The notes beneath the pieces are model-generated. The model was not told where the DNA came from, searched no databases, and worked only from the letters and a program-made list of their open reading frames with translations. The position numbers were made by a program, and so were the translations under genes. Positions 8,875-16,154 of a stretch of DNA of 64,000 nucleotides are shown one piece after another. Position 1 is the first letter of the stretch, and each line of letters begins with the position of its first letter. Source of the stretch: Paenibacillus endoradicis (GTDB taxonomy: Bacteria > Bacillota > Bacilli > Paenibacillales > Paenibacillaceae); NCBI RefSeq assembly GCF_024721975.1, contig NZ_JANQBB010000003.1:124001-188000 (forward strand), read 5' to 3'.

Positions 8875-9877
8875 CATTTTCCCAACGTTTTAAGCTTGGG
8901 TATGGATCAAATGCCCATTCAATATAACCACGATCAGAATAAATTCCATAATGCAAATGAGGAGGGAATTTACCTGAAGTGCCAGGTTTACCATACCCAG
9001 AACTACCAACCCATCCAATGACTTCACCTGGAGTTACAACTTGACCGATCGTGAGATCTTTCGAGAATCCTTGTAGATGCGCATAATAATGATAATGATT
9101 GTTAAGATCACGGATTCCAATTCGCCACCCGCCGTAGCGATTCCAACCTTTAATCTCGACGACGCCATAGCATGTACTTTTCACATTAATCCCATATCCA
9201 GCGAACAAATCAGTGCCTTCATGGATTCGTTTTCCACCCCAACCCCGACCAGCCCCCCAGGTATCACGATAAGAATAAACAGAACCGAGAGGTAGAGGAA
9301 ATGCATGTTCGAACAAATCAAGCTTATTATATTGACTATAAATCCGTTCGAATTGTTGTATTCGTTGGACAGATCTACTATTTTGGTAATAATTCCATAA
9401 ACCGATAGATACCTCTTCATCTGAAGTTCCAGTTTTACTTACGGCATAAAGTAGAGAATACAATAGATCAGCATCATCGTTTCTTGAGACGATATTGTCA
9501 CTGTTACCATCTTTGCCAATCCCATCAAACCATTGTATGGAGTTTGGATGTTGATCGTTTTGATCTGGGTTAAGTGTTCCAACCCAATTAAGTTCATCCA
9601 CATATATTCCTACATCGGTTCCAAGTTTAGGACGAGCTTTAGGACGAGCTTTAGATATGGTTCGCTCATATTGATCGATCGCTGCGATCCATTGCCATCT
9701 TATGTTTGTTAACAATGACATGCTCTCGTAAAGCTGCATTCGCTGTGTAAAGATTTCCTCATCTGATTGCTTTTCAGGTTCTACAGCATATGTAGAATAA
9801 GATGGGATGGAAGCATAACTGAATAGGAAGATGATTACAATAACTGTTAATCTACGGATTTTGAACAATGTGATCAT
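8849..9877 (-). CDS. lytH: M23 family metallopeptidase, LytH-like L-Ala-D-Glu endopeptidase
   Basis: The 342-residue precursor has a signal peptide (basic start, hydrophobic 10-22, then polar residues). The C-terminal LytM/M23 domain has zinc ligands H219 and D223 (HEGTD) and H309 (HLHYG), with catalytic-type H267 (YAHLQG) and H307. LytH (YunA) in Bacillus makes single L-alanine side chains in spore cortex peptidoglycan, and yunA lies next to yunB there as here. The ribosome binding site AAAGG touches ATG 9877; TTG 9868 behind GGATGATC is an alternative start. A 12-base tandem duplication gives the KARPKARPK stretch at 77-84. Confidence 0.88.
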   Translation of the reverse strand: MITLFKIRRLTVIVIIFLFSYASIPSYSTYAVEPEKQSDEEIFTQRMQLYESMSLLTNIRWQWIAAIDQYERTISKARPKARPKLGTDVGIYVDELNWVGTLNPDQNDQHPNSIQWFDGIGKDGNSDNIVSRNDDADLLYSLLYAVSKTGTSDEEVSIGLWNYYQNSRSVQRIQQFERIYSQYNKLDLFEHAFPLPLGSVYSYRDTWGAGRGWGGKRIHEGTDLFAGYGINVKSTCYGVVEIKGWNRYGGWRIGIRDLNNHYHYYAHLQGFSKDLTIGQVVTPGEVIGWVGSSGYGKPGTSGKFPPHLHYGIYSDRGYIEWAFDPYPSLKRWENEERKRLRP

Positions 9878-10036
9878 CCTTTCAAGGATTGGTTACTATA
9901 TATGGTTCTCGAAAATGATGAAAAATATCCGAGGGGTGAGCAGTTCTAATCGAATTGGGTCTATTTATTTCAAAAAATATGATATAATAATGTCAATGTC
10001 GTCAACAGAAAAGTATTTGAAAGCAGGTACCCTTCA

Positions 10037-11002
10037 ATGAAACAACGTGAAAAGCTAGAAAAGCCAGACTGGCTTCGCATTAAATTAACTACGGGTGGAA
10101 ACTACTCAGAGATTAAGGATATGATGCGTACTAAAACGCTACATACCGTTTGTGAAGAAGCGCGTTGCCCTAATATATATGAATGTTGGACAAATCGTAC
10201 GGCAACGTTTATGATTTTGGGAGATATTTGCACCCGCGCATGTCGTTTTTGTGCAGTTAATACCGGGATGCCAACTGAGCTTGATCTACAAGAACCAGAT
10301 CGTGTTGCTGAAGCTGCTGAACAGATGGACTTGCGCCACTGTGTCGTTACTTCTGTAGCTCGTGATGATCTTGCTGATGGTGGAGCAATGATTTTTGCAG
10401 AGACAATTCGTGCTCTACGTAAGAGATTACCATTCTGTCGAGTAGAAGTACTTATACCAGACTTCATGGGGAATTGGGATGCTTTGCAGGTTGTTATGGA
10501 CGCAGGTCCTGATATATTGAACCATAATATTGAAACGGTGTCTCGTCTTTCTGATCGTGTTCGTGCGAAAGCGAAGTATGAGCGTTCACTTGAACTTCTA
10601 CGTCGCGCAAAAGAAATGAAGCCAAAAATCCCTACTAAATCAAGTATCATGCTTGGCGTAGGGGAACAGTGGGATGAAATTTTGGAAGCGATGGATGATT
10701 TACGAGCAGTAGACTGTAATATTTTGACGTTAGGTCAATATTTACAACCTACTCCAAAACATTTACAAATTGATCGATATGTTCACCCCGATGAATTTGC
10801 AAAATTGAAACAAGAAGGATTACGTCGTGGATTCCGACATGTTGAGTCTGGGCCTCTAGTCCGTAGTTCTTATCATGCACATGAACAAACTGATTCTGCA
10901 CATGCAGCAATTCAAGCAGAAACACAATTAAAATCTATGTCAGAATTAGCCGATCAGGTACAAACGCCCTCATCAGGCGCTTGCTCGAGTATGCTGGTCT
11001 AA
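10037..11002 (+). CDS. lipA: Lipoyl synthase
   Basis: LipA inserts two sulfur atoms into protein-bound octanoyl groups, using S-adenosylmethionine radicals and a sacrificial iron-sulfur cluster. Auxiliary cluster cysteines are C39, C44 and C50 ([12 protein letters not shown]), and the radical SAM cysteines are C65, C69 and C72 (CTRACRFC). The conserved C-terminal RSSYHA motif is also present. The 321-residue length includes a tail of about 30 residues after the last conserved motif. It lies 20 bases upstream of yutD in the same orientation, as in the yut region of Bacillus. Confidence 0.97.
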   Translation: MKQREKLEKPDWLRIKLTTGGNYSEIKDMMRTKTLHTVCEEARCPNIYECWTNRTATFMILGDICTRACRFCAVNTGMPTELDLQEPDRVAEAAEQMDLRHCVVTSVARDDLADGGAMIFAETIRALRKRLPFCRVEVLIPDFMGNWDALQVVMDAGPDILNHNIETVSRLSDRVRAKAKYERSLELLRRAKEMKPKIPTKSSIMLGVGEQWDEILEAMDDLRAVDCNILTLGQYLQPTPKHLQIDRYVHPDEFAKLKQEGLRRGFRHVESGPLVRSSYHAHEQTDSAHAAIQAETQLKSMSELADQVQTPSSGACSSMLV

Positions 11003-11022
11003 AGCTAGGAAGAGGTGTTGCA

Positions 11023-11703
11023 ATGGCTTTAATTCATATCACAGGAAAATCGTATGAATTAATTATCGAAAACCGTAGCGGTTGGAATGTCGAAGCTTTT
11101 CGTAATCGATACAGCGAAGTATTAGAACGATATGATTATATCGTTGGAGATTGGGGCTATAATCAGCTTAGACTTAAAGGTTTTTTTCGAGATGGCCATC
11201 AAAAAGCAACGAAAGATTCTACGTTCTCCTATGCTACAGATTACATCAATGAATATTGCAATTTCGGTTGTGCCTATTTTGTTTTAGAGAAAAAAATAGA
11301 TGTATCAACTGAGCGAAATGATGAAGATATTTATATTGATGAATTAGAAATTATTCCGGATGAACCTACAAATAAAGAAGAGAAATCTGCAACAGGTACG
11401 GAAGGTAAATCTTCTAACCAAGAGCATAGAAGAAAGTCATCTCAGAAGTCTAATGATGCTGGTGTTGAAAAATATTTTGAGAAGTCGAGTGAGAAGAGTA
11501 AGCAACGTTCTGGAAACCGACAAAACTCAAAAGTACAAGCCGAAGATACTTCAGGTGCTAAGTCTGAAGGTAAGAAGGAAGGTAGACCTGACGGTAAACA
11601 AAAGCGCAAAGAGCATTACTACCGTAAAGGAAACCGTTCACAAGATAAAAAAGTGAGAGCCAATAAATCGCAGTCTGAGCAATTATCGACTGTATCAGAA
11701 TAA
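11023..11703 (+). CDS. yutD: YutD family (DUF1027) protein with long hydrophilic tail
   Basis: The first 100 residues match the small YutD family (YELIIENRSGWNVEAFRNRYSE, DYIVGDWGYNQLRLKGFF, YINEYCNFGCAYFVL). The function of the family is not established. The remaining 125 residues form a low-complexity, highly charged Lys/Ser/Glu/Arg tail that Bacillus YutD lacks and that is probably disordered; its basic end could bind nucleic acid. The start is ATG 11023 with GGAAGAGGTG upstream; a longer frame from 10981 would overlap lipA. It probably shares a transcript with lipA, ended by the hairpin that follows. Confidence 0.85.
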   Translation: MALIHITGKSYELIIENRSGWNVEAFRNRYSEVLERYDYIVGDWGYNQLRLKGFFRDGHQKATKDSTFSYATDYINEYCNFGCAYFVLEKKIDVSTERNDEDIYIDELEIIPDEPTNKEEKSATGTEGKSSNQEHRRKSSQKSNDAGVEKYFEKSSEKSKQRSGNRQNSKVQAEDTSGAKSEGKKEGRPDGKQKRKEHYYRKGNRSQDKKVRANKSQSEQLSTVSE

Positions 11704-11705
11704 AG

Positions 11706-11768
11706 AAAAGAGCTGTAATAACTAGCTAGGATTGTATATCAATCCTGCTAATTGTTACAGCTCTTATT
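11706..11768 (+). terminator. Terminator after lipA-yutD
   Basis: AAGAGCTGTAATAA pairs with TTGTTACAGCTCTT, with an inner stem GGATTG/CAATCC, followed by ATTTGTTT. Confidence 0.7.
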
Positions 11769-11769
11769 T

Positions 11770-11895
11770 GTTTCATTCCACAATAGAATTTATTAGTTTC
11801 CGAGGATACCGATGGACAAATTCTATTTGGCGATAAAACCTACCTTATAAACGCGGTCGCTCACCATTGGTTTGCCTTGATAAAGGTTTTCTCAT
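11770..11895 (-). repeat. Intergenic repeat, family C, copy 1 (after nadK)
   Basis: On the minus strand this starts with ATGAGAAAA overlapping the nadK stop codon as ATGA and continues to the AGAATTTGTCC block and beyond. It aligns without gaps to the copy at 12718-12845 over at least 80 bases, about four fifths identical. A 16-codon frame (11845-11895) is open in both copies and ends at the same place. It may be a duplicated regulatory or mobile element; coding is unproven. Confidence 0.75.
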
Positions 11896-12692
11896 GTAAT
11901 GGAATCAATTCCGATAAAAGCATTACGAACTCGGTTCCAGAAAGGGAATGGACGGTAACGTGCAAATTGAACTTTTTGGTCTGATACAAAGCATTTGATT
12001 GATACAACATCATTAAACATCGTGCTGACATGATCAACACTTACTTGAACACGCTGCTGCTTCATACTAATAATATCGCAATAATGATGTTTAGGTAATA
12101 AAACAGAAGAACCTAATGTTCGATAGACGAGATTATTGATTGATGCAAGTTCGGTAATTTGTAATGATTCAATGGAAGGATGAACAATTGAACCACCTAA
12201 GCTTTTGTTATAGGCAGTACTACCTGAAGGGGTAGAAATGACAATCCCATCACCACGAAACATTTCAAATTGCTCACCATTAATATTGACTTGTGCAACC
12301 ATCGTATTATCTACACTTTTTAAGGTGAACTCATTAAGTGCAGAGTAATGAAAAGTGCCAGACTTTGTTACAAGTTCTATATTGGCAATCGGATATTTCA
12401 CAATAGTAGGTTCAATGGTGCACATTTTCTCTAACAAAAGTTCTAGTTCATCTGCTTTCCAATCCGCATAAAAACCAAGATGCCCAGTATGAACGCCAAC
12501 GAAAGAAATATGGTCGATTTGTGAAATATATTTATGGAAAGCTTTCAAAAGTGTTCCATCTCCACCGATAGATATTACGATATTAGGCTCTTGTTGATTA
12601 TGCTGAAGACCTTTACTGTTGGCATGTTGGATGAATTGATTAGCTAATTGCTTGGATAGTGTATCTCCCCGGTCAATTACAGCGTATTTCAA
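11892..12692 (-). CDS. nadK: NAD kinase
   Basis: The enzyme phosphorylates NAD to NADP. The 266-residue protein carries GGDGT at 43-47 with catalytic D45, the NE pair at 120-121 that binds the adenosine ribose, and the conserved DGIVISTPSGSTAYN block at 148-162. The length equals that of Bacillus PpnKA (NadF). It lies downstream of ylbJ on the same strand, separated by about 180 bases that hold a family C repeat, and is followed by a second copy of the repeat. Confidence 0.96.
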   Translation of the reverse strand: MKYAVIDRGDTLSKQLANQFIQHANSKGLQHNQQEPNIVISIGGDGTLLKAFHKYISQIDHISFVGVHTGHLGFYADWKADELELLLEKMCTIEPTIVKYPIANIELVTKSGTFHYSALNEFTLKSVDNTMVAQVNINGEQFEMFRGDGIVISTPSGSTAYNKSLGGSIVHPSIESLQITELASINNLVYRTLGSSVLLPKHHYCDIISMKQQRVQVSVDHVSTMFNDVVSIKCFVSDQKVQFARYRPFPFWNRVRNAFIGIDSIT

Positions 12693-12717
12693 AATGATAA
12701 ACCCCTTTGCAAGTTCC

Positions 12718-12845
12718 TTATTCTACCACAATATAATTTCTGAGCATAGCGAAGGACAAATTTTATTTGACGATAAAAGCTACCTTATATACGCGGTTGC
12801 TCATCGGTGAATTGCCTCGGTATTGATTTTCTCATATTGAGCATA
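12718..12845 (-). repeat. Intergenic repeat, family C, copy 2 (between ylbJ and nadK)
   Basis: This is the second copy of the element described at 11770-11895, in the same orientation, and it also lies just downstream of a minus-strand gene. The aligned 16-codon frame is 12785-12835 and has no ribosome binding site. The block CCGCGTWTATAAGGTAG is conserved in both copies. Confidence 0.75.
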
Positions 12846-12875
12846 GCCCAAAAATGAAGTTTGATCAAGCGCTGA

Positions 12876-13961
12876 TCATGCCACTGGACCAAGCCACCCC
12901 CAAAGTATATAGAGAAGTATTACTGACAGTATAGCATGAATGATTCGCGATATTAAAAATGGCATATAGCGAATAGGGGTATGACTAAGGAGACTAGCAA
13001 CTTGTGCATGAACTGAAAAACCACCCCATGAAAGAATGGCAACAGCAATCGCAGCTTGATGTTGTAGCGATAAGTTAATTAGGCTAGATTGTTGAGCGCC
13101 GAGCGTGACTTCAAATAATCCTGGGACAATAGCTTCTGCAGCGCTACCAGAAATTCCAAACCATTGAAATATGTGTTGAAGTGTAATAATAAGCATATGT
13201 AGAATGTGACCTTCGGTTAATAGTCCAAGTACAACGGAAAAAAATACGACAAGTCCACCGACGACAATCATGAGCCTTAGCGCAGATTGAATAGCTTGTT
13301 GCAAAATGACCGAGAACGGTCTACCGTCCATAAGTCGGGCTTGATGCATTGCTTGTAATGCAGCATATAGTTTAGATTGTCTATAATTGGAAATACTTGA
13401 TGTTGTAGCCTTTGAAAATTGAGATTGTTCAAGCCTCTCTGCCTTAATATCGTGAAATCTCATTAATAATCCAATCAGAAATGCGCCACTATAATGAGAT
13501 GCCGCTAAAACAAGTGCGAGATCGCTATTATGAAAAAAACCAATGGAAACAGCACCAATCAGAAAGATAGGGTCAGAAGAAGTTGTAAAAGCAACTAGAC
13601 GTTCCCCTTCACGACGATTTAACAAACCTTGATCCCATAACTGAGCGGTTATACGGGCACCGACAGGATAACCAGAAATATAGCCTAACGTAATAACAAA
13701 TCCACCGATACCTGGTAAGCGAAATAACGGACGCATAAACGGGTCAAGGATTTTTCCGAAAAAGTGAACGAGTCCGAATCCGATCATTAATTCCGAAAAA
13801 ACAAAAAATGGAAACAAAGCTGGGAAGAGTACTTCCCACCAAATGGAAACACCTCTAAGTGCAGAGTCAAGAGTTACATTGGGAAAAACAATCATTAATG
13901 CTACTATTATTGTAGCCATATAGGCTGTAATAGAAAGAGGATGAAGCATAGTTTTAATCAT
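12876..13961 (-). CDS. ylbJ: Sporulation integral membrane protein YlbJ (nucleoside-recognition domain)
   Basis: This 361-residue polytopic membrane protein has about eight hydrophobic segments and the YlbJ/Gate signatures: WWEVLFPALFPFFVFSELM near 42-60, GYISGYPVGARI near 92-104 and the paired late motif GLFEVTLGA. YlbJ (SpoVV) is a mother-cell membrane protein needed for dipicolinic acid uptake into the forespore in Bacillus. It is somewhat shorter than the roughly 400-residue Bacillus protein. It is transcribed away from the small gene at 14140. A CATATACT element lies about 42 bases upstream. Confidence 0.88.
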   Translation of the reverse strand: MIKTMLHPLSITAYMATIIVALMIVFPNVTLDSALRGVSIWWEVLFPALFPFFVFSELMIGFGLVHFFGKILDPFMRPLFRLPGIGGFVITLGYISGYPVGARITAQLWDQGLLNRREGERLVAFTTSSDPIFLIGAVSIGFFHNSDLALVLAASHYSGAFLIGLLMRFHDIKAERLEQSQFSKATTSSISNYRQSKLYAALQAMHQARLMDGRPFSVILQQAIQSALRLMIVVGGLVVFFSVVLGLLTEGHILHMLIITLQHIFQWFGISGSAAEAIVPGLFEVTLGAQQSSLINLSLQHQAAIAVAILSWGGFSVHAQVASLLSHTPIRYMPFLISRIIHAILSVILLYILWGWLGPVA

Positions 13962-14002
13962 AAATTGTCATCCTAACACTTTATTTTTTTGCTGTTAGTT
14001 GA

Positions 14003-14010
14003 AGTATATG
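14003..14010 (-). promoter_or_regulatory. Possible sigma-E -10 element upstream of ylbJ
   Basis: On the minus strand this reads CATATACT, identical to the element before yunB, with TTGTTATGC about 14-16 bases further upstream as a poor -35 candidate. ylbJ is a known sigma-E gene in Bacillus; assignment here is inference. Confidence 0.35.
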
Positions 14011-14139
14011 AAAAGACATGTACAAGCATAACAAAAAAGAAATATAAATATTGAGAAAACGGTTACATTATTAGAACTATATCGCATACAATGTGATATA
14101 ATAAGTGAAAGAGAATAGTGAAATGATGGAGTGATGATT

Positions 14140-14238
14140 ATGAGTTTTCTTGCAGGAATTCTTGTATGCGCCTTTGTGTATGTAATCAGAGAAGCTATAT
14201 CCACACCAGCTAATTCCAAGGACTATGACTACAAGTAG
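14140..14238 (+). CDS. Small membrane peptide, 32 residues
   Basis: This short frame starts at ATG 14140 with GGAG eight bases upstream, ends at 14238, and is followed within 16 bases by a clean terminator. The peptide is a single hydrophobic helix (FLAGILVCAFVYVI, residues 3-16) followed by a polar tail ending in KDYDYK. A TATAAT box lies near 14095. The complete transcription unit around such a small frame argues for a real gene. The function is unknown; it could be a small membrane modulator or sporulation peptide. Confidence 0.6.
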   Translation: MSFLAGILVCAFVYVIREAISTPANSKDYDYK

Positions 14239-14253
14239 TGGATTTATATACGT

Positions 14254-14281
14254 ACCGCCAAATTGATTTGGCGGTTTTTTT
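14254..14281 (+). terminator. Terminator after the small membrane peptide gene
   Basis: ACCGCCAAAT pairs with ATTTGGCGGT across a short loop, followed by seven T residues. Confidence 0.9.
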
Positions 14282-14352
14282 GTCTAATCTTCACATGAAT
14301 GAGTTAACTAATATGTTATAATGAATGTAATTCAATAACGGAGTTGATGAAC

Positions 14353-14730
14353 ATGGCCAATGAAAGCACATATAATTTAATGGGTGGTTCGGATACCATT
14401 CGTAATTTAGTACAAGCATTTTATCCGAAAGTGCTAGCCCATCCTGACCTCAGCCCATTGTTCCCAACTGATATATTTCCTGTCATGGAGAGACAATACA
14501 TGTTTTTGACACAATTTTTTGGCGGACCTGATCTGTATACTACAGAAGTTGGACACCCGATGATGCGTGCAAGACATCTACCATTCGAAATTAATGAGAC
14601 GAGAGCACAAGCATGGTTACAATGTATGAGGGAAGCATTGACGGAAGTTAATTTATCTGAGGAATTACAGACATTTGTACTAGAACGATTATCTGGACCT
14701 GCATATCATTTTATTAATACACCTGAATAG
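14353..14730 (+). CDS. Truncated haemoglobin, group II (trHbO/YjbI type)
   Basis: This 125-residue globin is very close in pattern to Bacillus YjbI. Residues that mark group II are present: Tyr B10 at Y24, the FLTQFFGGPDLYT block at 51-63, proximal histidine H75 in RARHLPF, and Trp G8 at W88. Such globins bind oxygen and other diatomic ligands in the cytoplasm and are linked to protection against oxidative or nitrosative stress. GGAG at 14340-14343 is nine bases before ATG 14353; upstream TTG or ATG codons at 14344 and 14347 are too close to it. Confidence 0.92.
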   Translation: MANESTYNLMGGSDTIRNLVQAFYPKVLAHPDLSPLFPTDIFPVMERQYMFLTQFFGGPDLYTTEVGHPMMRARHLPFEINETRAQAWLQCMREALTEVNLSEELQTFVLERLSGPAYHFINTPE

Positions 14731-14809
14731 TTTGCATTACCGAAGATACTTTTCGTTTACTTGTAAATTATACTTAGAGATAAAGAAAAAGTTTTAGGAG
14801 GCAAATAAA

Positions 14810-15493
14810 GTGGACCCATTATATCTATCTAATACAGATTGTCCATGTTGTGCTACAAATTTTGAAATTACTAGAGTGAGACCGAGTTTCAAAAATCCGA
14901 ATCGCTCAGATACAGATTTCTGTGGTTATTATAAAAATGGAGTCAATCCAGATTTTTATGTTGTCCGTATATGCCCTTCATGTGGCTATTCATTTTCAGA
15001 AAATGGAGTAAAACAATTATCGGATGAAGATAAAGCGATTTACTTTGCTGAAATCGGTAAACACTGGGTATCAGAATACTTTCATGGAGAGCGTACGATT
15101 CAGCAGGCTTTAACGGCATATAAACGCGCATTAATGATCGCTCAACTTATGAAAGCTGAAAATCGACTAATAGCTGGATTATTGCATCATATTGCTTGGT
15201 TGTATCGTTACATGGAACAAGAACAAGATGAGCAAAGATTTTTACAATTTGCTCTGGAGAAATATATTGTAGTCTATGAGAATGAAGAAAATAGCGAGAA
15301 AAATGCTAAATTATTATATATTATTGGTGAGTTGAATAAACGAACAGGACAATATAGCGAAGCGGTTAAGTGGTTTTCACGCGTCGTTAACGATAAGTCA
15401 ATTATGGATGCTGGAATGATTAGAGCGAGTCGTGAACAGTGGAAAGACATCGGAGAAATACTAGCTCAGCAAAGAGAAAGTAATCTATCCTAA
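14810..15493 (+). CDS. DUF2225 zinc-ribbon/TPR-like protein
   Basis: The 227-residue protein has two CxxC pairs near the N-terminus (C11/C14 and C55/C58, RICPSCGYSF) that suggest one zinc site. The helical remainder (QALTAYKRALMIAQLM, LLHHIAWLYRYMEQEQDE, AVKWFSRVV) has the look of TPR repeats. This layout fits the DUF2225 family, whose function is not known. The start is GTG 14810 behind TTAGGAGGC. It is monocistronic with its own terminator. Confidence 0.85.
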   Translation: MDPLYLSNTDCPCCATNFEITRVRPSFKNPNRSDTDFCGYYKNGVNPDFYVVRICPSCGYSFSENGVKQLSDEDKAIYFAEIGKHWVSEYFHGERTIQQALTAYKRALMIAQLMKAENRLIAGLLHHIAWLYRYMEQEQDEQRFLQFALEKYIVVYENEENSEKNAKLLYIIGELNKRTGQYSEAVKWFSRVVNDKSIMDAGMIRASREQWKDIGEILAQQRESNLS

Positions 15494-15499
15494 TAAAAA

Positions 15500-15540
15500 A
15501 AGCACAGAGTAGGGATTTTACGCCTATTCTGTGCTTTTTA
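15500..15540 (+). terminator. Terminator after the DUF2225 gene
   Basis: AGCACAGAGTAGGG pairs with CCTATTCTGTGCT, followed by TTTTTA; the left arm is preceded by an A tract, so it may work in both directions. Confidence 0.85.
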
Positions 15541-15583
15541 TACATAGTTGATTGAAATGAAGAACATAATATAATGTGGAAAA

Positions 15584-15823
15584 TTACAGATAATTTCTCA
15601 CTTTACTATCGGCTAGTATATAATCATCGTCAATATCGATGATTTGTAGTTTACTATAGCAACATGGAAATACGAGATGTTTTTTCTTACCTGACTTAAT
15701 CTCACCAATCTCACGTTGCTTTAACGGAAGTAGTACATGATTTGCATCGCAAAAAGGACAATGATCTACATAGAAATCTTTCATAATACGTTCATAAGGC
15801 CAAGTATTTTCAAAAGGAACCAT
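15584..15823 (-). CDS. Hypothetical 79-residue protein with two cysteine pairs
   Basis: Cysteines C22/C25 (HCPFCDANH) and C54/C55 (FPCCYSK) are spaced as in a small zinc ribbon. The C-terminal part ends in an acidic beta-like stretch (IDIDDDYILADS). The start ATG overlaps the stop of the YycC-like gene by one base, with GAGGAG eight bases upstream inside that gene, so the two are translationally coupled. No family name is recognised with certainty. Confidence 0.65.
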   Translation of the reverse strand: MVPFENTWPYERIMKDFYVDHCPFCDANHVLLPLKQREIGEIKSGKKKHLVFPCCYSKLQIIDIDDDYILADSKVRNYL

Positions 15824-15996
15824 TATTCTGACTCCTCGGAAGCTTGTTGCTGTTGTTCAGCTTTTTGTTCTTCTTGCGCAATTTGAGCAAGCTTCTGTAA
15901 TACAATATGACGTGGTGTATGAACAAGCTGTTCAATTGGAATACCAAGTTGTTGAGCAAGTTTTATCGCTGTTTCAGGGGATAGCTGTTTGAGCAT
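15823..15996 (-). CDS. YycC-like small protein (57 residues)
   Basis: This frame encodes a helical protein, with residues 5-45 matching the small Bacillus YycC family (LSPETAIKLAQQLGIPIEQL, then a TPRHIVLQKLA segment) and a Gln/Glu-rich tail. GGAGG lies nine bases before ATG 15996. The function of the family is not established. It is the first gene of a two-gene operon with the Cys-motif protein and diverges from oligoendopeptidase F. Confidence 0.8.
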   Translation of the reverse strand: MLKQLSPETAIKLAQQLGIPIEQLVHTPRHIVLQKLAQIAQEEQKAEQQQQASEESE

Positions 15997-16154
15997 GGTG
16001 CTGCACCTCCAGTTTCGTTATACTTATGTTATACACTTACATCAATACTGATGGCAAATACAAGTTATGGTCAGCATAGTCAGTCATAAATATTTTGATG
16101 AATATTTGACCGAGGTTGAAGTACATTATTTTCTAAATGATGGGAGTTATCGTG

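Noticed and set aside
10102..10650. 182-codon open frame antisense to lipA
   Set aside because: It lies wholly inside the well-supported lipA gene, has low-complexity Arg/Ser composition and no ribosome binding site.
13995..14219. 74-codon minus-strand frame between ylbJ and the globin gene
   Set aside because: It is antisense to the 32-residue peptide gene, which has a proper ribosome binding site and terminator.
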